A stretch of DNA of 8,531 bases from Chthoniobacteraceae bacterium (GCA_947478975.1 CANJYI010000102.1:1-8531); one strand, 5' to 3'; shown: positions 1-7,741, counted from the stretch's first letter. The notes: generated by a model from the letters alone, not told the origin. Numbers and translations: made by a program.

Positions 1-3000
1 CTCTGGAAATCGACGGGAAAAACGGCGGCCAGTCGGTGACTTCCGCGCGGTTCTCCTTTGAGGGCCAGGTGTCGACCATCTTGGATGAAACCTTGGCACT
101 TTGGCGGGGCAGGGACGATATTGGCACGCGCACCCGGACTGCTCCTGCCTACAACAGGCTCTATTGGAACTATATCAACGGGATCAGCTCGGGAGAGCCG
201 ATCTACGCGGTCAATTATAACATCAAGGAAAAGTCGGGGCTGGGGGCGAACGGGGTGATCGACGCAACGGACGCGCAGCGGATGTTCCCCCAAGGCCACG
301 GGGACGCCTATGGCCACTACCTGACCGCGCTCAAGGTCTACTACAAGCTGATGACAAACGACACCTTCACTTGGGTGCCGAGTGCTGAGACCGTCTCAAT
401 CCTGGGGCAGTCGGTGACGGTCGACTACAAGGACGAGCGCAAGTTTGCCACCGCGGCCGCCGCCGTCGCCAAGTCCGGGTACACCTCCCGTGCGTTGACC
501 GCGCGCAAGAACTTCGAGGACGGCGACACCGGCGGATGGACGACGTTCAGCGAGGCAAAGGAGAATGAAGGCACCGGCCAGACCCGTTACTGGGGCACGG
601 ACGAATGGGCGGCCCGGACCTATCAGGGAGCCTATTTTAACTGGATCAACGGCAACGCGATGCTGCCTGTCAGTGACATGGTGCACGAAGGGGTATCGAA
701 GATCGACCGGGGCACGGTGCCCGAGCTGGGTGAGTTGGTCACCACGGCCAACAACGTCTTTGTTCTGTCCGGTGGGCTCCAAGCCTTTGTGACCCCTCTT
801 GGTCTTGCCGTGGATTCGATGACATTCGACATCTCGCCGAGTGAACTGCTGGCGGGGAAGACTCATTACGAACAGCTCTACGACCGGGCCGTGAGGGCGA
901 GTGTGAACGCGAGTGAATCGTTCTTCCGCGCGGGGCAGATGAACTCGTTGCTGCGCCAGCAGGCCAACAGCGTCGATGACTACAGCGATGTCATCGCGCA
1001 ACAGGAGGCCACCTACCAGTACCAGTTGATCACTCTTTTCGGGACGCCCTATGTGGGGGACATCGGCCCCGGGGCGCTCTATGCGCAGGGGTACACCGGG
1101 CCTGACCTGTACCATTCCTTCTTTATCGACAAGCCTTCCGAGCTGGTGGACACGACCAACTCCGTGAGCGTCACCTTCCGGGAACCGGTCAATGTGGCGC
1201 CCTTCACCACCTGGAATCTGCAAAACGTCTACAGCCGGGTGAATACGAAACAGCAGTATGTTTCCAAGACGTTTGTGATCAACAAATTCTCGCTCGGGCA
1301 GTTCTCCGGCTCTGGGATGGGCAAACGCCAGCAGGTGGGGAAGATCCAGTCCGCTTTACTGGACTGCTATCAGGCCCAGGTGAACCTGAGGGAGTCGGTG
1401 AACAGTTTCACCAATCTCAAGAAACGCTTCGACAGGGACTACCAGTTGTATTCGGAAATGATCAGCGGTTTCGATGCGGCCACAAAGAAGGCGAACGCCG
1501 CAAGCGACAAGGCGGCGGAGATCTCAAACGCCTCGTTCAACCTCACCCTCTCCGCGGCGGCCTTTGGCCTGACGGAGACCTATGTCTCGGATTTGGCCGC
1601 CGCCTTCGCCGAGGCCGCACCAACCAGCGTGGGCTTCTCCAATGACGTGACCTCCGTGGTGCGTGCGTTTTCGTTGTTCGGTGGGGCCACTGCCTCCTAC
1701 GCACGCGCGCTTCTGGGCCTTGCGGTCGAGACGAAGGCTGCGCTGATGGACTCCAAGGCGGCGGATCTGGAAGGCAAGGCCCAGGCCTATCTGGACGACT
1801 TCAACAACGAGACGGCCAACAGGCAGCACGTTGCGGAATTTGAGCGGCTCTATTCCCAGATGCTCAGTACGGCCTTCGACATGAACCGCCGGATGACCGA
1901 GTTGCAGTCGGCCACCGAGCGGGTTTCTCAGATTTACGGAGACGCCAACCGGATTCTTTCGGAGCGCGAAAGCTTCCGGATCAGGGCCGCGGCCGTGGTG
2001 CAAGGATATCGGACACGCGATGTGGTGTATCGGGATCTGCGCAACGAGCAACTGGCGCAGTACAACGCGCTCTTTGATCTGGCGCAGACCTACACCTACT
2101 GCGCGGCGAAGGCGTACGACTACGAGACCGGGCTGCTCGGCACCCTTACGGGGCACAGCTTCGTCCGCTCCATCATCTCCAACTGGAGCATCGGCGAGTT
2201 TGCCGGCCATAATCCCGTGAGCGCCAAGCTGGGCGATCCAGGGCTGGCGGGGGTGCTCGCGGCGCTGCGGGATGACTGGGCCGTGGTTAAGGGCCGCCTC
2301 GGGTTCAATAACCCAGACCGGAATGGGACACTCTTCTCGCTGCGCCAGGAACTTTTCCGGATCCGGCTCGACCAGCCCACCGCAGACGACAATGAACTCT
2401 GGAAGCAGATCCTCCAACAAAGGGTGATGAGCAACGTGCTAAACGACAGCGATGTGCTCAAGTACTGCAGCAATATCTCGAAGGATACGGGCGGGCCGGT
2501 GCCTGGGTTTGTCATTCCGTTTTCCACAGTGATTCAGCGGGGGGTGAACTTCTTTGGGTGGCCGCTCGCAGCAGGGGACCACAGCTTTTCGAAATCCACC
2601 TTTGCCACCAAGATCCTCTCCGCAGGTGTGATGTTCCAGGGCTACGTCGGCATGGATCCTGTCGGCGGCGGGACGCCCTCGAGTTCCAGCACCAACGCTT
2701 TGAGCGCAAACCCTGAAATTTATTTGATTCCGGCTGGGATCGATTCGATGCGGACTCCGCCCCTTGGGGGAACAAACATCGTCCGCTCCTGGGCGATCAA
2801 GGACCAGGCCCTGCCGCTGCCGCTTAACATCGGGGCCAGCAACTATTCTGCGCTCCAGCTGTTCACTCCGCAGGGAACGCTCAACGAGCAGCTCTGGATT
2901 CCGAGGAAGCATCAGGCTTTCCGTCCGGTGGACAGCGCCTCCTATTTTTACGGAACGATGCCCTCGGAGTTCACCAATTCGCGGTTGGTGGGACGGAGCG

Positions 3001-3137
3001 TGTGGAACAGTGCCTGGAAGATCGTGATCCCCGCCGAGTCGCTCCTTTCCGACGAGCAGACTGGGATCGGCAATTTCATCAACACGGTTTCCGACATCAA
3101 ACTGTTCCTCCGGACCTATTCCAACAGCGGCAACTGA
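1..3137 (+). CDS. C-terminal part of a giant protein with a Tc-toxin A-like C-terminal architecture (5' partial)
   Basis: The frame is open from the first base (first full codon at 3) to TGA at 3135-3137, giving 1044 visible residues; the true start lies upstream, so the GTG at 36 is not the start. Numbering from the codon at 3: residues 79-90 form a degenerate EF-hand/dockerin-like loop, followed by QGHGDAYGHY at 97-106. Residues ~110-440 are a mixed region I do not recognise. Residues ~441-711 are strongly helical, with an Ala/Gly-rich hydrophobic hairpin at ~518-571 around PTSVGFSND (540-548) and the helix YRDLRNEQLAQYNALFDLAQ (676-695). Residues ~846-1044 look beta-rich, ending with VWNSAWKIVIPA (1000-1011) and NTVSDIKLFLRTYS (1027-1040). 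From memory of the family, this order and these patterns match the pore-forming helices and TcB-binding domain of TcA toxins. That is an inference; sequence identity is clearly low. Alternatively it is a Verrucomicrobia-specific giant surface protein. Signal peptide and N-terminal domains are out of view. Confidence 0.8.
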   Translation, partial: LEIDGKNGGQSVTSARFSFEGQVSTILDETLALWRGRDDIGTRTRTAPAYNRLYWNYINGISSGEPIYAVNYNIKEKSGLGANGVIDATDAQRMFPQGHGDAYGHYLTALKVYYKLMTNDTFTWVPSAETVSILGQSVTVDYKDERKFATAAAAVAKSGYTSRALTARKNFEDGDTGGWTTFSEAKENEGTGQTRYWGTDEWAARTYQGAYFNWINGNAMLPVSDMVHEGVSKIDRGTVPELGELVTTANNVFVLSGGLQAFVTPLGLAVDSMTFDISPSELLAGKTHYEQLYDRAVRASVNASESFFRAGQMNSLLRQQANSVDDYSDVIAQQEATYQYQLITLFGTPYVGDIGPGALYAQGYTGPDLYHSFFIDKPSELVDTTNSVSVTFREPVNVAPFTTWNLQNVYSRVNTKQQYVSKTFVINKFSLGQFSGSGMGKRQQVGKIQSALLDCYQAQVNLRESVNSFTNLKKRFDRDYQLYSEMISGFDAATKKANAASDKAAEISNASFNLTLSAAAFGLTETYVSDLAAAFAEAAPTSVGFSNDVTSVVRAFSLFGGATASYARALLGLAVETKAALMDSKAADLEGKAQAYLDDFNNETANRQHVAEFERLYSQMLSTAFDMNRRMTELQSATERVSQIYGDANRILSERESFRIRAAAVVQGYRTRDVVYRDLRNEQLAQYNALFDLAQTYTYCAAKAYDYETGLLGTLTGHSFVRSIISNWSIGEFAGHNPVSAKLGDPGLAGVLAALRDDWAVVKGRLGFNNPDRNGTLFSLRQELFRIRLDQPTADDNELWKQILQQRVMSNVLNDSDVLKYCSNISKDTGGPVPGFVIPFSTVIQRGVNFFGWPLAAGDHSFSKSTFATKILSAGVMFQGYVGMDPVGGGTPSSSSTNALSANPEIYLIPAGIDSMRTPPLGGTNIVRSWAIKDQALPLPLNIGASNYSALQLFTPQGTLNEQLWIPRKHQAFRPVDSASYFYGTMPSEFTNSRLVGRSVWNSAWKIVIPAESLLSDEQTGIGNFINTVSDIKLFLRTYSNSGN

Positions 3138-3147
3138 CCTCATTGCG

Positions 3148-3750
3148 ATGGCAAACCCTTCAATGCAGCCCTCACCGGTTTCGGCCCCATCCAAAAAGCC
3201 ATCGGCTCGCGCAGTGTTTGTGTGGGGGTTTTTGTTGGTTTGCGGACTGCTCGCCCGCGGCTGGATCCTGCGCCAGCCCGCCCCAATCCAACCTGCCGCA
3301 ACTCTCCCCGCAGCGCTGGAGCCCGTAGCCGCTCCGCTTCCGGAGCCGCCGGTGGAGACGCTCGCGCGCAACCTCAACGCACAGGAAGTCTTTCGCCGTG
3401 CCCTGTGGCGCCGGCCCCAGGAAGACGACGTAATCCAAAATGCCGAGAGGCGCGAATGGTCCGATGCCGAGGGCGTGACGCGTTGGGAATGGTTCTTGGT
3501 GGTGACGCCCGGTTCCGTGTTGGATGCGTGGCTCAACACCAACCCCTTTTCGCTGCAAAAGGTGGAGCGCCCGCGGGAGGGCGGCCCTGTTTCCTCCAAT
3601 GGAGTGCCCGAGTGGTTTCCCAAGGATTTTCCGGGAAAGGAGATTTTTCAGAGCAACGTGGGCAACTTCCTCTTGGTGCGTGACGCGGTAAACGGGCGTA
3701 TCTTTTTGGCGGACTCAGGTGGCGGCCTAGCGCGCTCCGTGGTGCCCTAA
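3148..3750 (+). CDS. Hypothetical single-pass membrane protein with Pro-rich linker
   Basis: This is a 200-residue protein of unknown function. It begins with a short Lys/Ser/Pro-rich cytoplasmic tail, then one membrane segment at residues ~21-41 (core VFVWGFLLVCGLLA). A Pro/Ala-rich linker (~44-70) leads to a small domain at ~70-200, with WEWFLVVTPGSVLDAWLNTN at 113-132 and FLLVRDAVNGRIFLADSGGG at 174-193. The charge pattern (KK and R just before the segment) favours N-in, C-out, which would place the domain in the periplasm. The ATG lies 10 bases after the stop of the giant gene and has no Shine-Dalgarno motif, so translation may depend on coupling to the upstream gene; an alternative ATG is at 3163. 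Same strand and tight spacing suggest one operon and a related role, for example as an anchor or accessory to the giant protein. That role is a guess from context only. Confidence 0.75.
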   Translation: MANPSMQPSPVSAPSKKPSARAVFVWGFLLVCGLLARGWILRQPAPIQPAATLPAALEPVAAPLPEPPVETLARNLNAQEVFRRALWRRPQEDDVIQNAERREWSDAEGVTRWEWFLVVTPGSVLDAWLNTNPFSLQKVERPREGGPVSSNGVPEWFPKDFPGKEIFQSNVGNFLLVRDAVNGRIFLADSGGGLARSVVP

Positions 3751-3971
3751 TTGTGGGGGCGGCCCTGGTGTCTGCGCCGCTCGAAACACCACGACAGAAC
3801 AGGCTTTCATTCCTTGCTTCCCGCAGACGGGGCGCTTCGGTTGCAGGCTGACTTCATTCGGAGCGTCCCCGAAGAGCCTACAGGGAATGAATGGCTCGGA
3901 AGAATGGATGATTTCCCCATGAAGCGGTACCCGCGTCAGCGCCCTAGGAGCGGAGGAGGGGGCCCCACCAG
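3751..3971. repeat. Convergent intergenic region with nested inverted repeats
   Basis: This 221-base gap separates two converging genes. An outer pair, TTCATTCC (3806-3813) and GGAATGAA (3884-3891), encloses an inner pair, CGGGGCGCT (3828-3836) and AGCGTCCCCG (3862-3871, one bulged T). The two pairs nest, so one long branched hairpin is possible on either strand. AGGCT (3801-3805) and AGCCT (3875-3879) are also complementary but do not nest with the outer pair. There is no T-run, so it is not a textbook intrinsic terminator. The position suggests transcription stops here in both directions, or that this is a remnant palindromic repeat element. I see no credible protein gene here. Confidence 0.4.
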
Positions 3972-5858
3972 TCACGCCAGACGGCTGCGCCAGAGTCGGA
4001 CCGGCAGGAGCGCAAGCGCCATCAGGATGAGCTGCGTGACCACAAAGAGCATCAGCCAACTGAAGGCCGCCGACATGAAGCCGTAGGAGTGCAGGCCGAT
4101 GCCCAGCATGTTCACCCCGAACCAGGACCATGCGGTGATGATGTTTCCCCCAAGGGCGAGCGCCATGAGGCCGCGTTCCCGGGCGATGCCGCCCCAGCGG
4201 GCGTGGAGAAAGATGGCGTTCCAGAGCACAATCATGAGGGCGCCGTTTTCCTTCGCATCCCAGCCCCAGAACCGGCCCCAGGATTGGTCGGCCCAGATGC
4301 CGCCCAGGACGGTGCCGATGAAGCTGAAGAGCGCGGCAAAGCATACGATGCCGTAGACCATCTTCGAGAGCGACTGGGCGGACTCCTTGGTGAGCGTGGA
4401 CGTGAAAAAACCCAGAACCACGTAGAGCACCGCGAGCAGTCCGGCGACAAACGTCGCAGAGTACCCGAGGGTGACGACCACCACATGGGTTGCCAGCCAG
4501 AAGTTGGTGTCCAGCACGGCCCGCATCATTTCCATTGTGTCGCCACTTTGCGCGAGATTGTGGGCGATGATGAGCGTGAGGAAGCCGGCGGAGGAAGAGG
4601 CCAGCAGGCCGATCCCGTTCTTCCAGAAGCGCTCCAGCAGGAGCCCCAGGCCGCATGCGCCCCAGCCGATGAAGACGGCTGAGGAGTACAGATTGGTGAC
4701 AGGAGGGCGCCCCTCGAGGACCATGCGGAAGATCAGCCCCGCGGTGTGCAGCAGCAGCGTGAACAGGGTCAATCGGTGCGCTGTTTCACGCAGTACCGAA
4801 AAGCGCTCAGGTGCCAGCGTGAAAATCATCACGCAAAGGCCGATGAGCACGTAGAGGACCGTGGCTTTGTAAAACGGCTCCAGATTACTGAAGAGCTGCT
4901 CGTTGGCGCACTTTTTGAGCACTTTGTGGAGGTTTGGGCCGAGCTCCTGCCGATAGGTCTCTACCGCTGCGCTGAACGCAGGCCCGTTGCCGGCGCGATA
5001 GGCGGTCCCCATTGCGGCATAGGCGCGCAAGGCGCTAGGCACGGGTTCGCCCTTGGCGACCTGAAAAAGGGATTCGTCGGTGCGCTGCCATCCCTCGGGG
5101 CCGATGCCCGGAGTGATGGGCGGCACCAGCAGCGGCGGGGTGAGGGTTTGCATGTCGGAGGCATGCTGCAGCGTGTGGATGAGGGTCTCGAGCGCGGCGG
5201 TCTCCTTGGGGTCGAGCGTTTTGCCCTCCTGCTGCGCCTTCGCGGCGGCGCGGCCCGCGGGCACAGCTGCGGTGAACTCCCGAAGCTCGCGTTCCCAGTC
5301 GTCTGTGTCGCGCGGTTGGGCGGCCGCTTCCAGGCGCCGGTACAGGGTGACCCCGTTCCAGAGTTGCAGCAGGGCGCGGTCGTAGGGGGTGTGGAGTTCG
5401 GATTTGACGGACTGTGCCCGCCGGGCTTCCTGCATGAGGTCGGGCAACTTTGGGGCGAGGTTGTTCCAAGAAAAGTGCTTTCCATCCATCCCCTGGGCCG
5501 GATCCGGATCCAGGGGCAACCCCAGAAGGCCTTTGACTTCCGTGTGCAGGATGCGGAAGACCGGTCGGGTGTCGGCCTTGTCCTGCTGGAAGAACAGTTC
5601 CAGGAGCCATTCCGAGGCGGAGAGGGTCCGGGCGGCTCCTTCCGAGGTGCCGGTGCTGGCGGTTTGTTTTTCGCGGATCTGCAGCAGGCTGTTTCGCGCG
5701 AGGGAATCCAAGGGCTGGACCCGGCCGTTGGCGATGACCGGAAGGCGGCCAAAGGCGTTCGCAGGGATGGTGTCGGACTTGTCCGAAGGGGTGCGCCAGG
5801 CAGAAACGACCCAGAGCGCACAAAGCGCCGGGAGGAGCAGGGGAAGGAGTTTCTTCAT
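3972..5858 (-). CDS. ccsA: Cytochrome c biogenesis protein CcsA (ResC) with large N-terminal domain
   Basis: This 628-residue integral membrane protein is the haem-handling subunit of System II cytochrome c maturation. With ResB it moves haem outward and attaches it to the CXXCH motif of apocytochromes c. The diagnostic WWD signature is at residues ~522-537 (WADQSWGRFWGWDAKE). Conserved His candidates for haem ligation are H371, H458 (WLATHVV), H552 (FLHARW) and H590 (GLHSYG). About eight to ten membrane segments lie between ~328 and 618. The start is ATG at 5858: MKKLLPLLLP opens a signal-anchor-like segment, whereas the open frame further upstream overlaps resB and is not hydrophobic. Residues ~25-325 form an extra domain beginning FGRLPVIANGRVQPLDSLA, as in fused Bacteroidetes/Verrucomicrobia CcsA proteins and absent from the roughly 300-400-residue stand-alone forms. 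The ATG is only four bases after the resB stop and lacks a Shine-Dalgarno motif, which points to translational coupling. Confidence 0.93.
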   Translation of the reverse strand: MKKLLPLLLPALCALWVVSAWRTPSDKSDTIPANAFGRLPVIANGRVQPLDSLARNSLLQIREKQTASTGTSEGAARTLSASEWLLELFFQQDKADTRPVFRILHTEVKGLLGLPLDPDPAQGMDGKHFSWNNLAPKLPDLMQEARRAQSVKSELHTPYDRALLQLWNGVTLYRRLEAAAQPRDTDDWERELREFTAAVPAGRAAAKAQQEGKTLDPKETAALETLIHTLQHASDMQTLTPPLLVPPITPGIGPEGWQRTDESLFQVAKGEPVPSALRAYAAMGTAYRAGNGPAFSAAVETYRQELGPNLHKVLKKCANEQLFSNLEPFYKATVLYVLIGLCVMIFTLAPERFSVLRETAHRLTLFTLLLHTAGLIFRMVLEGRPPVTNLYSSAVFIGWGACGLGLLLERFWKNGIGLLASSSAGFLTLIIAHNLAQSGDTMEMMRAVLDTNFWLATHVVVVTLGYSATFVAGLLAVLYVVLGFFTSTLTKESAQSLSKMVYGIVCFAALFSFIGTVLGGIWADQSWGRFWGWDAKENGALMIVLWNAIFLHARWGGIARERGLMALALGGNIITAWSWFGVNMLGIGLHSYGFMSAAFSWLMLFVVTQLILMALALLPVRLWRSRLA

Positions 5859-5862
5859 GGGA

Positions 5863-7392
5863 TCAGGCTTGGAGAGGAGCTTTGGCTTTGACTGGGCGCG
5901 GCTTGGTGACAAACCCAACGAGGTGGTAGAGGAACTGCCAGACCATCCCGAGGGAGACGATGGCGCAGCCAAGGTAAGGGGTGATCCAGCTCGGATTCCG
6001 CACCACCTGCAGCTGGCTATTGCCCTTGCCACCGGAGACCTCCGTGCGGCCCATCTGGTGTTGGTAGAAGGTTAGTCCGCCGTAGCGCAGTGGGTTGTTC
6101 ATGGAGATGTCCACCTCCCGTTTTTCTCCCTTTCCCTTGTTCTCGAGCATGATGTGGCTCTGGAAGTTTTTGGGGATCTGGGTGCCCGGATAAACCTCGT
6201 GGGTGGTTTTGAGCAGGGTGAGGGAAAAGGGCTGTCCGTAGCGTTCCGAACGCAACGCGATGCGAAACGTCTGGCCGCCCACCTGGATTTCCTGCGGCAC
6301 AATCCACGGGGAAAGCATCCACACTCCGATGCTCTTGCCCTTTTCCAGGATTTCAATTTTTGCGTAGGGGAAGTTACGGTCGTCCATGCCGTGGGCGGGG
6401 GGCTTGGGCACCAGTAACATACGTTGGCCCGCGCCCTGGGCGGCGGCAGCCGGAAGCTTGTCGAGGGGGACGAACTTGTCCTCCGCCAGTTGGGAGCCGA
6501 GGTATTTTGCCGCCTGCATCTTCTCCATAGTGGGCTGGCGCATGCTGAAGGCCTCCAGCATCTGGGAGGAGAAACGGGTCTGCAGTTCCTTGCGCAGGAT
6601 GCCCTCCCGCGCCGGATCGGCCGCCACGCGTTTGGCTGCCGCGACGATGTCGGGGTCTTTTTCACCGACCGCCTTGAGCGCCTCTGCCCAGATTGCGGAC
6701 CGTGCGCCGTTTTCCTTGGCACGTTCCGCCTCGCCGGGGAGGGCCTCGGCCGTGCCGTACTTGGACTTCATTGTGGCAATGGCCGTCTGCATCTGGGTGC
6801 CGATCTCGAGCAGCGTGGCGTGGGAATGGACCTCTCCGTTTTCGCCCCACTCAGTGACGCGCATTTCGAAGGGAAAATCCGGCGCGAGAAGGGCTTGTTT
6901 GCGAGACAGGGCGGCTTCGGAAAAGGCGACGACCCGTTCCCTTCCGTTCTGAGGCTCACCCAGGACTACGAGTTCCACGGTGCGGTGGGCCTCGGAGTAG
7001 TCACGGGTCTGGCCTTCTTCAAAGCTGACGAAGCTCTCCCGGGAAAGCATGTCCGTGGCGAGTTGGCCGACAAGAAGCAGCACGATGCCGGCATGGGTGA
7101 GATGAATGCCCACCTTCTTACTGCTCCACTGGAACCGATGGATGTGTGCCGCGATCAGGTTGAAAAGCAGGGAGAATCCAAGGCTGTAGCCTCCGGGAAA
7201 GACCGGGGGCACCCACCAGGCGTCGCCGGCGTGGCGCACCACAAAATAGCTCTTAAACCAGCGTTCCTGCGCCTCCCAAAGCCCCTCGTTGACCTGCGCC
7301 ATGGTGCCGAGAAACACCAACAGCGTGCTCAGCAGAAGCAGCACCACGGTGACTTTGAGCGATGTGAGAAACTTCCAGAGACGAGCATTCAT
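5863..7392 (-). CDS. resB: Cytochrome c biogenesis protein ResB/Ccs1
   Basis: This 509-residue membrane protein is the partner of CcsA in System II cytochrome c biogenesis and is thought to bind apocytochrome and help hold haem. The ResB-like layout is visible. Residues ~10-31 are a membrane segment (KVTVVLLLLSTLLVFLGTMA), followed by segments at ~66-84 and ~97-113 (HLTHAGIVLLLVGQLATD, carrying H97 and H100). A long periplasmic region covers ~115-465 and includes NPLRYGGLTFYQHQM at 433-447. A last membrane segment lies at ~469-492, with H490 near its end. The start is set at ATG 7392 (MNARLWKFLTSLK), the usual short N-terminus before the first segment; the 45 upstream in-frame codons lack family character. 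No Shine-Dalgarno motif is seen. Within the periplasmic region, residues ~200-300 are charged and helical and look like an insertion. The gene is first in a two-gene operon with ccsA. Confidence 0.92.
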   Translation of the reverse strand: MNARLWKFLTSLKVTVVLLLLSTLLVFLGTMAQVNEGLWEAQERWFKSYFVVRHAGDAWWVPPVFPGGYSLGFSLLFNLIAAHIHRFQWSSKKVGIHLTHAGIVLLLVGQLATDMLSRESFVSFEEGQTRDYSEAHRTVELVVLGEPQNGRERVVAFSEAALSRKQALLAPDFPFEMRVTEWGENGEVHSHATLLEIGTQMQTAIATMKSKYGTAEALPGEAERAKENGARSAIWAEALKAVGEKDPDIVAAAKRVAADPAREGILRKELQTRFSSQMLEAFSMRQPTMEKMQAAKYLGSQLAEDKFVPLDKLPAAAAQGAGQRMLLVPKPPAHGMDDRNFPYAKIEILEKGKSIGVWMLSPWIVPQEIQVGGQTFRIALRSERYGQPFSLTLLKTTHEVYPGTQIPKNFQSHIMLENKGKGEKREVDISMNNPLRYGGLTFYQHQMGRTEVSGGKGNSQLQVVRNPSWITPYLGCAIVSLGMVWQFLYHLVGFVTKPRPVKAKAPLQA

Positions 7393-7740
7393 GAGTAAAT
7401 CTGGTGCGGGGAACAAAGGAGTGGGGAACGATACTCCAAAAGAGGAACGGTGGCAGCAAAAGGACGACCCTAAAAGGCAAATGCCCTTAGAAGGCCCCGC
7501 TAGCCGGGCAACTCTGGGACTGTGCAAGCGGCGCCCGTCTCATCGGGGGTGGAGGGTAGGCTTGGGGGGGAGGCTTTAGGAACACAATCTTATCTGGGGT
7601 GGGCAATGGGGGCGTTTCTGTGGGAGAGGTGTGGCTGCTTCTCGTCTTGTGCGATACTTTGCGCCGTGCGCGATGAGCGCCCCGGCACCTAAACGATTGG
7701 CTGCAGGCCTTCAGCACCGTTTTTGCCGATTTACCTGCTT
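7393..7740. other. Intergenic region upstream of resB, with G-run cluster
   Basis: About 350 bases without a credible protein gene; small open frames on both strands have no recognisable product. It must hold the resB promoter on the minus strand, but I could not find a convincing -35/-10 pair. The plus strand has a run of G-tracts at 7545-7570 (five, three and seven Gs) and more at 7595-7612, giving a sequence that fits a G-quadruplex pattern. At 7650-7658, TG-C-GATACT resembles an extended -10 element on the plus strand, which could serve the RNA downstream; no good -35 accompanies it. Confidence 0.35.
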
Positions 7741-7741
7741 C

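Noticed and set aside
36..38. GTG at 36 as the true start of the giant gene
   Set aside because: The frame stays open to the window edge and the preceding codons fit a continuing domain, so the gene must start further upstream.
396..3623. Long open frames on the minus strand opposite the giant gene (396-1223, 1524-2420, 2439-3623)
   Set aside because: They mirror the codon structure of a GC-rich gene on the other strand, have low-complexity Arg/Gly/Pro-rich products and no recognisable domain.
3751..4086. 111-codon open frame on the plus strand after the small membrane protein
   Set aside because: Its second part lies opposite the ccsA 3' end, and its first part covers inverted repeats; the product has no recognisable features.
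4746..5891. 381-codon open frame on the plus strand opposite ccsA
   Set aside because: The minus-strand frame encodes clear CcsA motifs; the plus-strand product shows no family character and is a shadow.
5859..6032. Upstream extension of ccsA to 6032
   Set aside because: It would overlap resB by about 170 bases and adds a Ser/Arg/Pro-rich stretch before an evident signal-anchor start at 5858.
6424..7398. 324-codon open frame on the plus strand opposite resB
   Set aside because: It is a shadow of resB, whose membrane segments and motifs are unmistakable in the minus strand.
7393..7527. Upstream extension of resB to 7527
   Set aside because: The added 45 residues have no ResB character; the family normally starts just before the first membrane segment, as at 7392.
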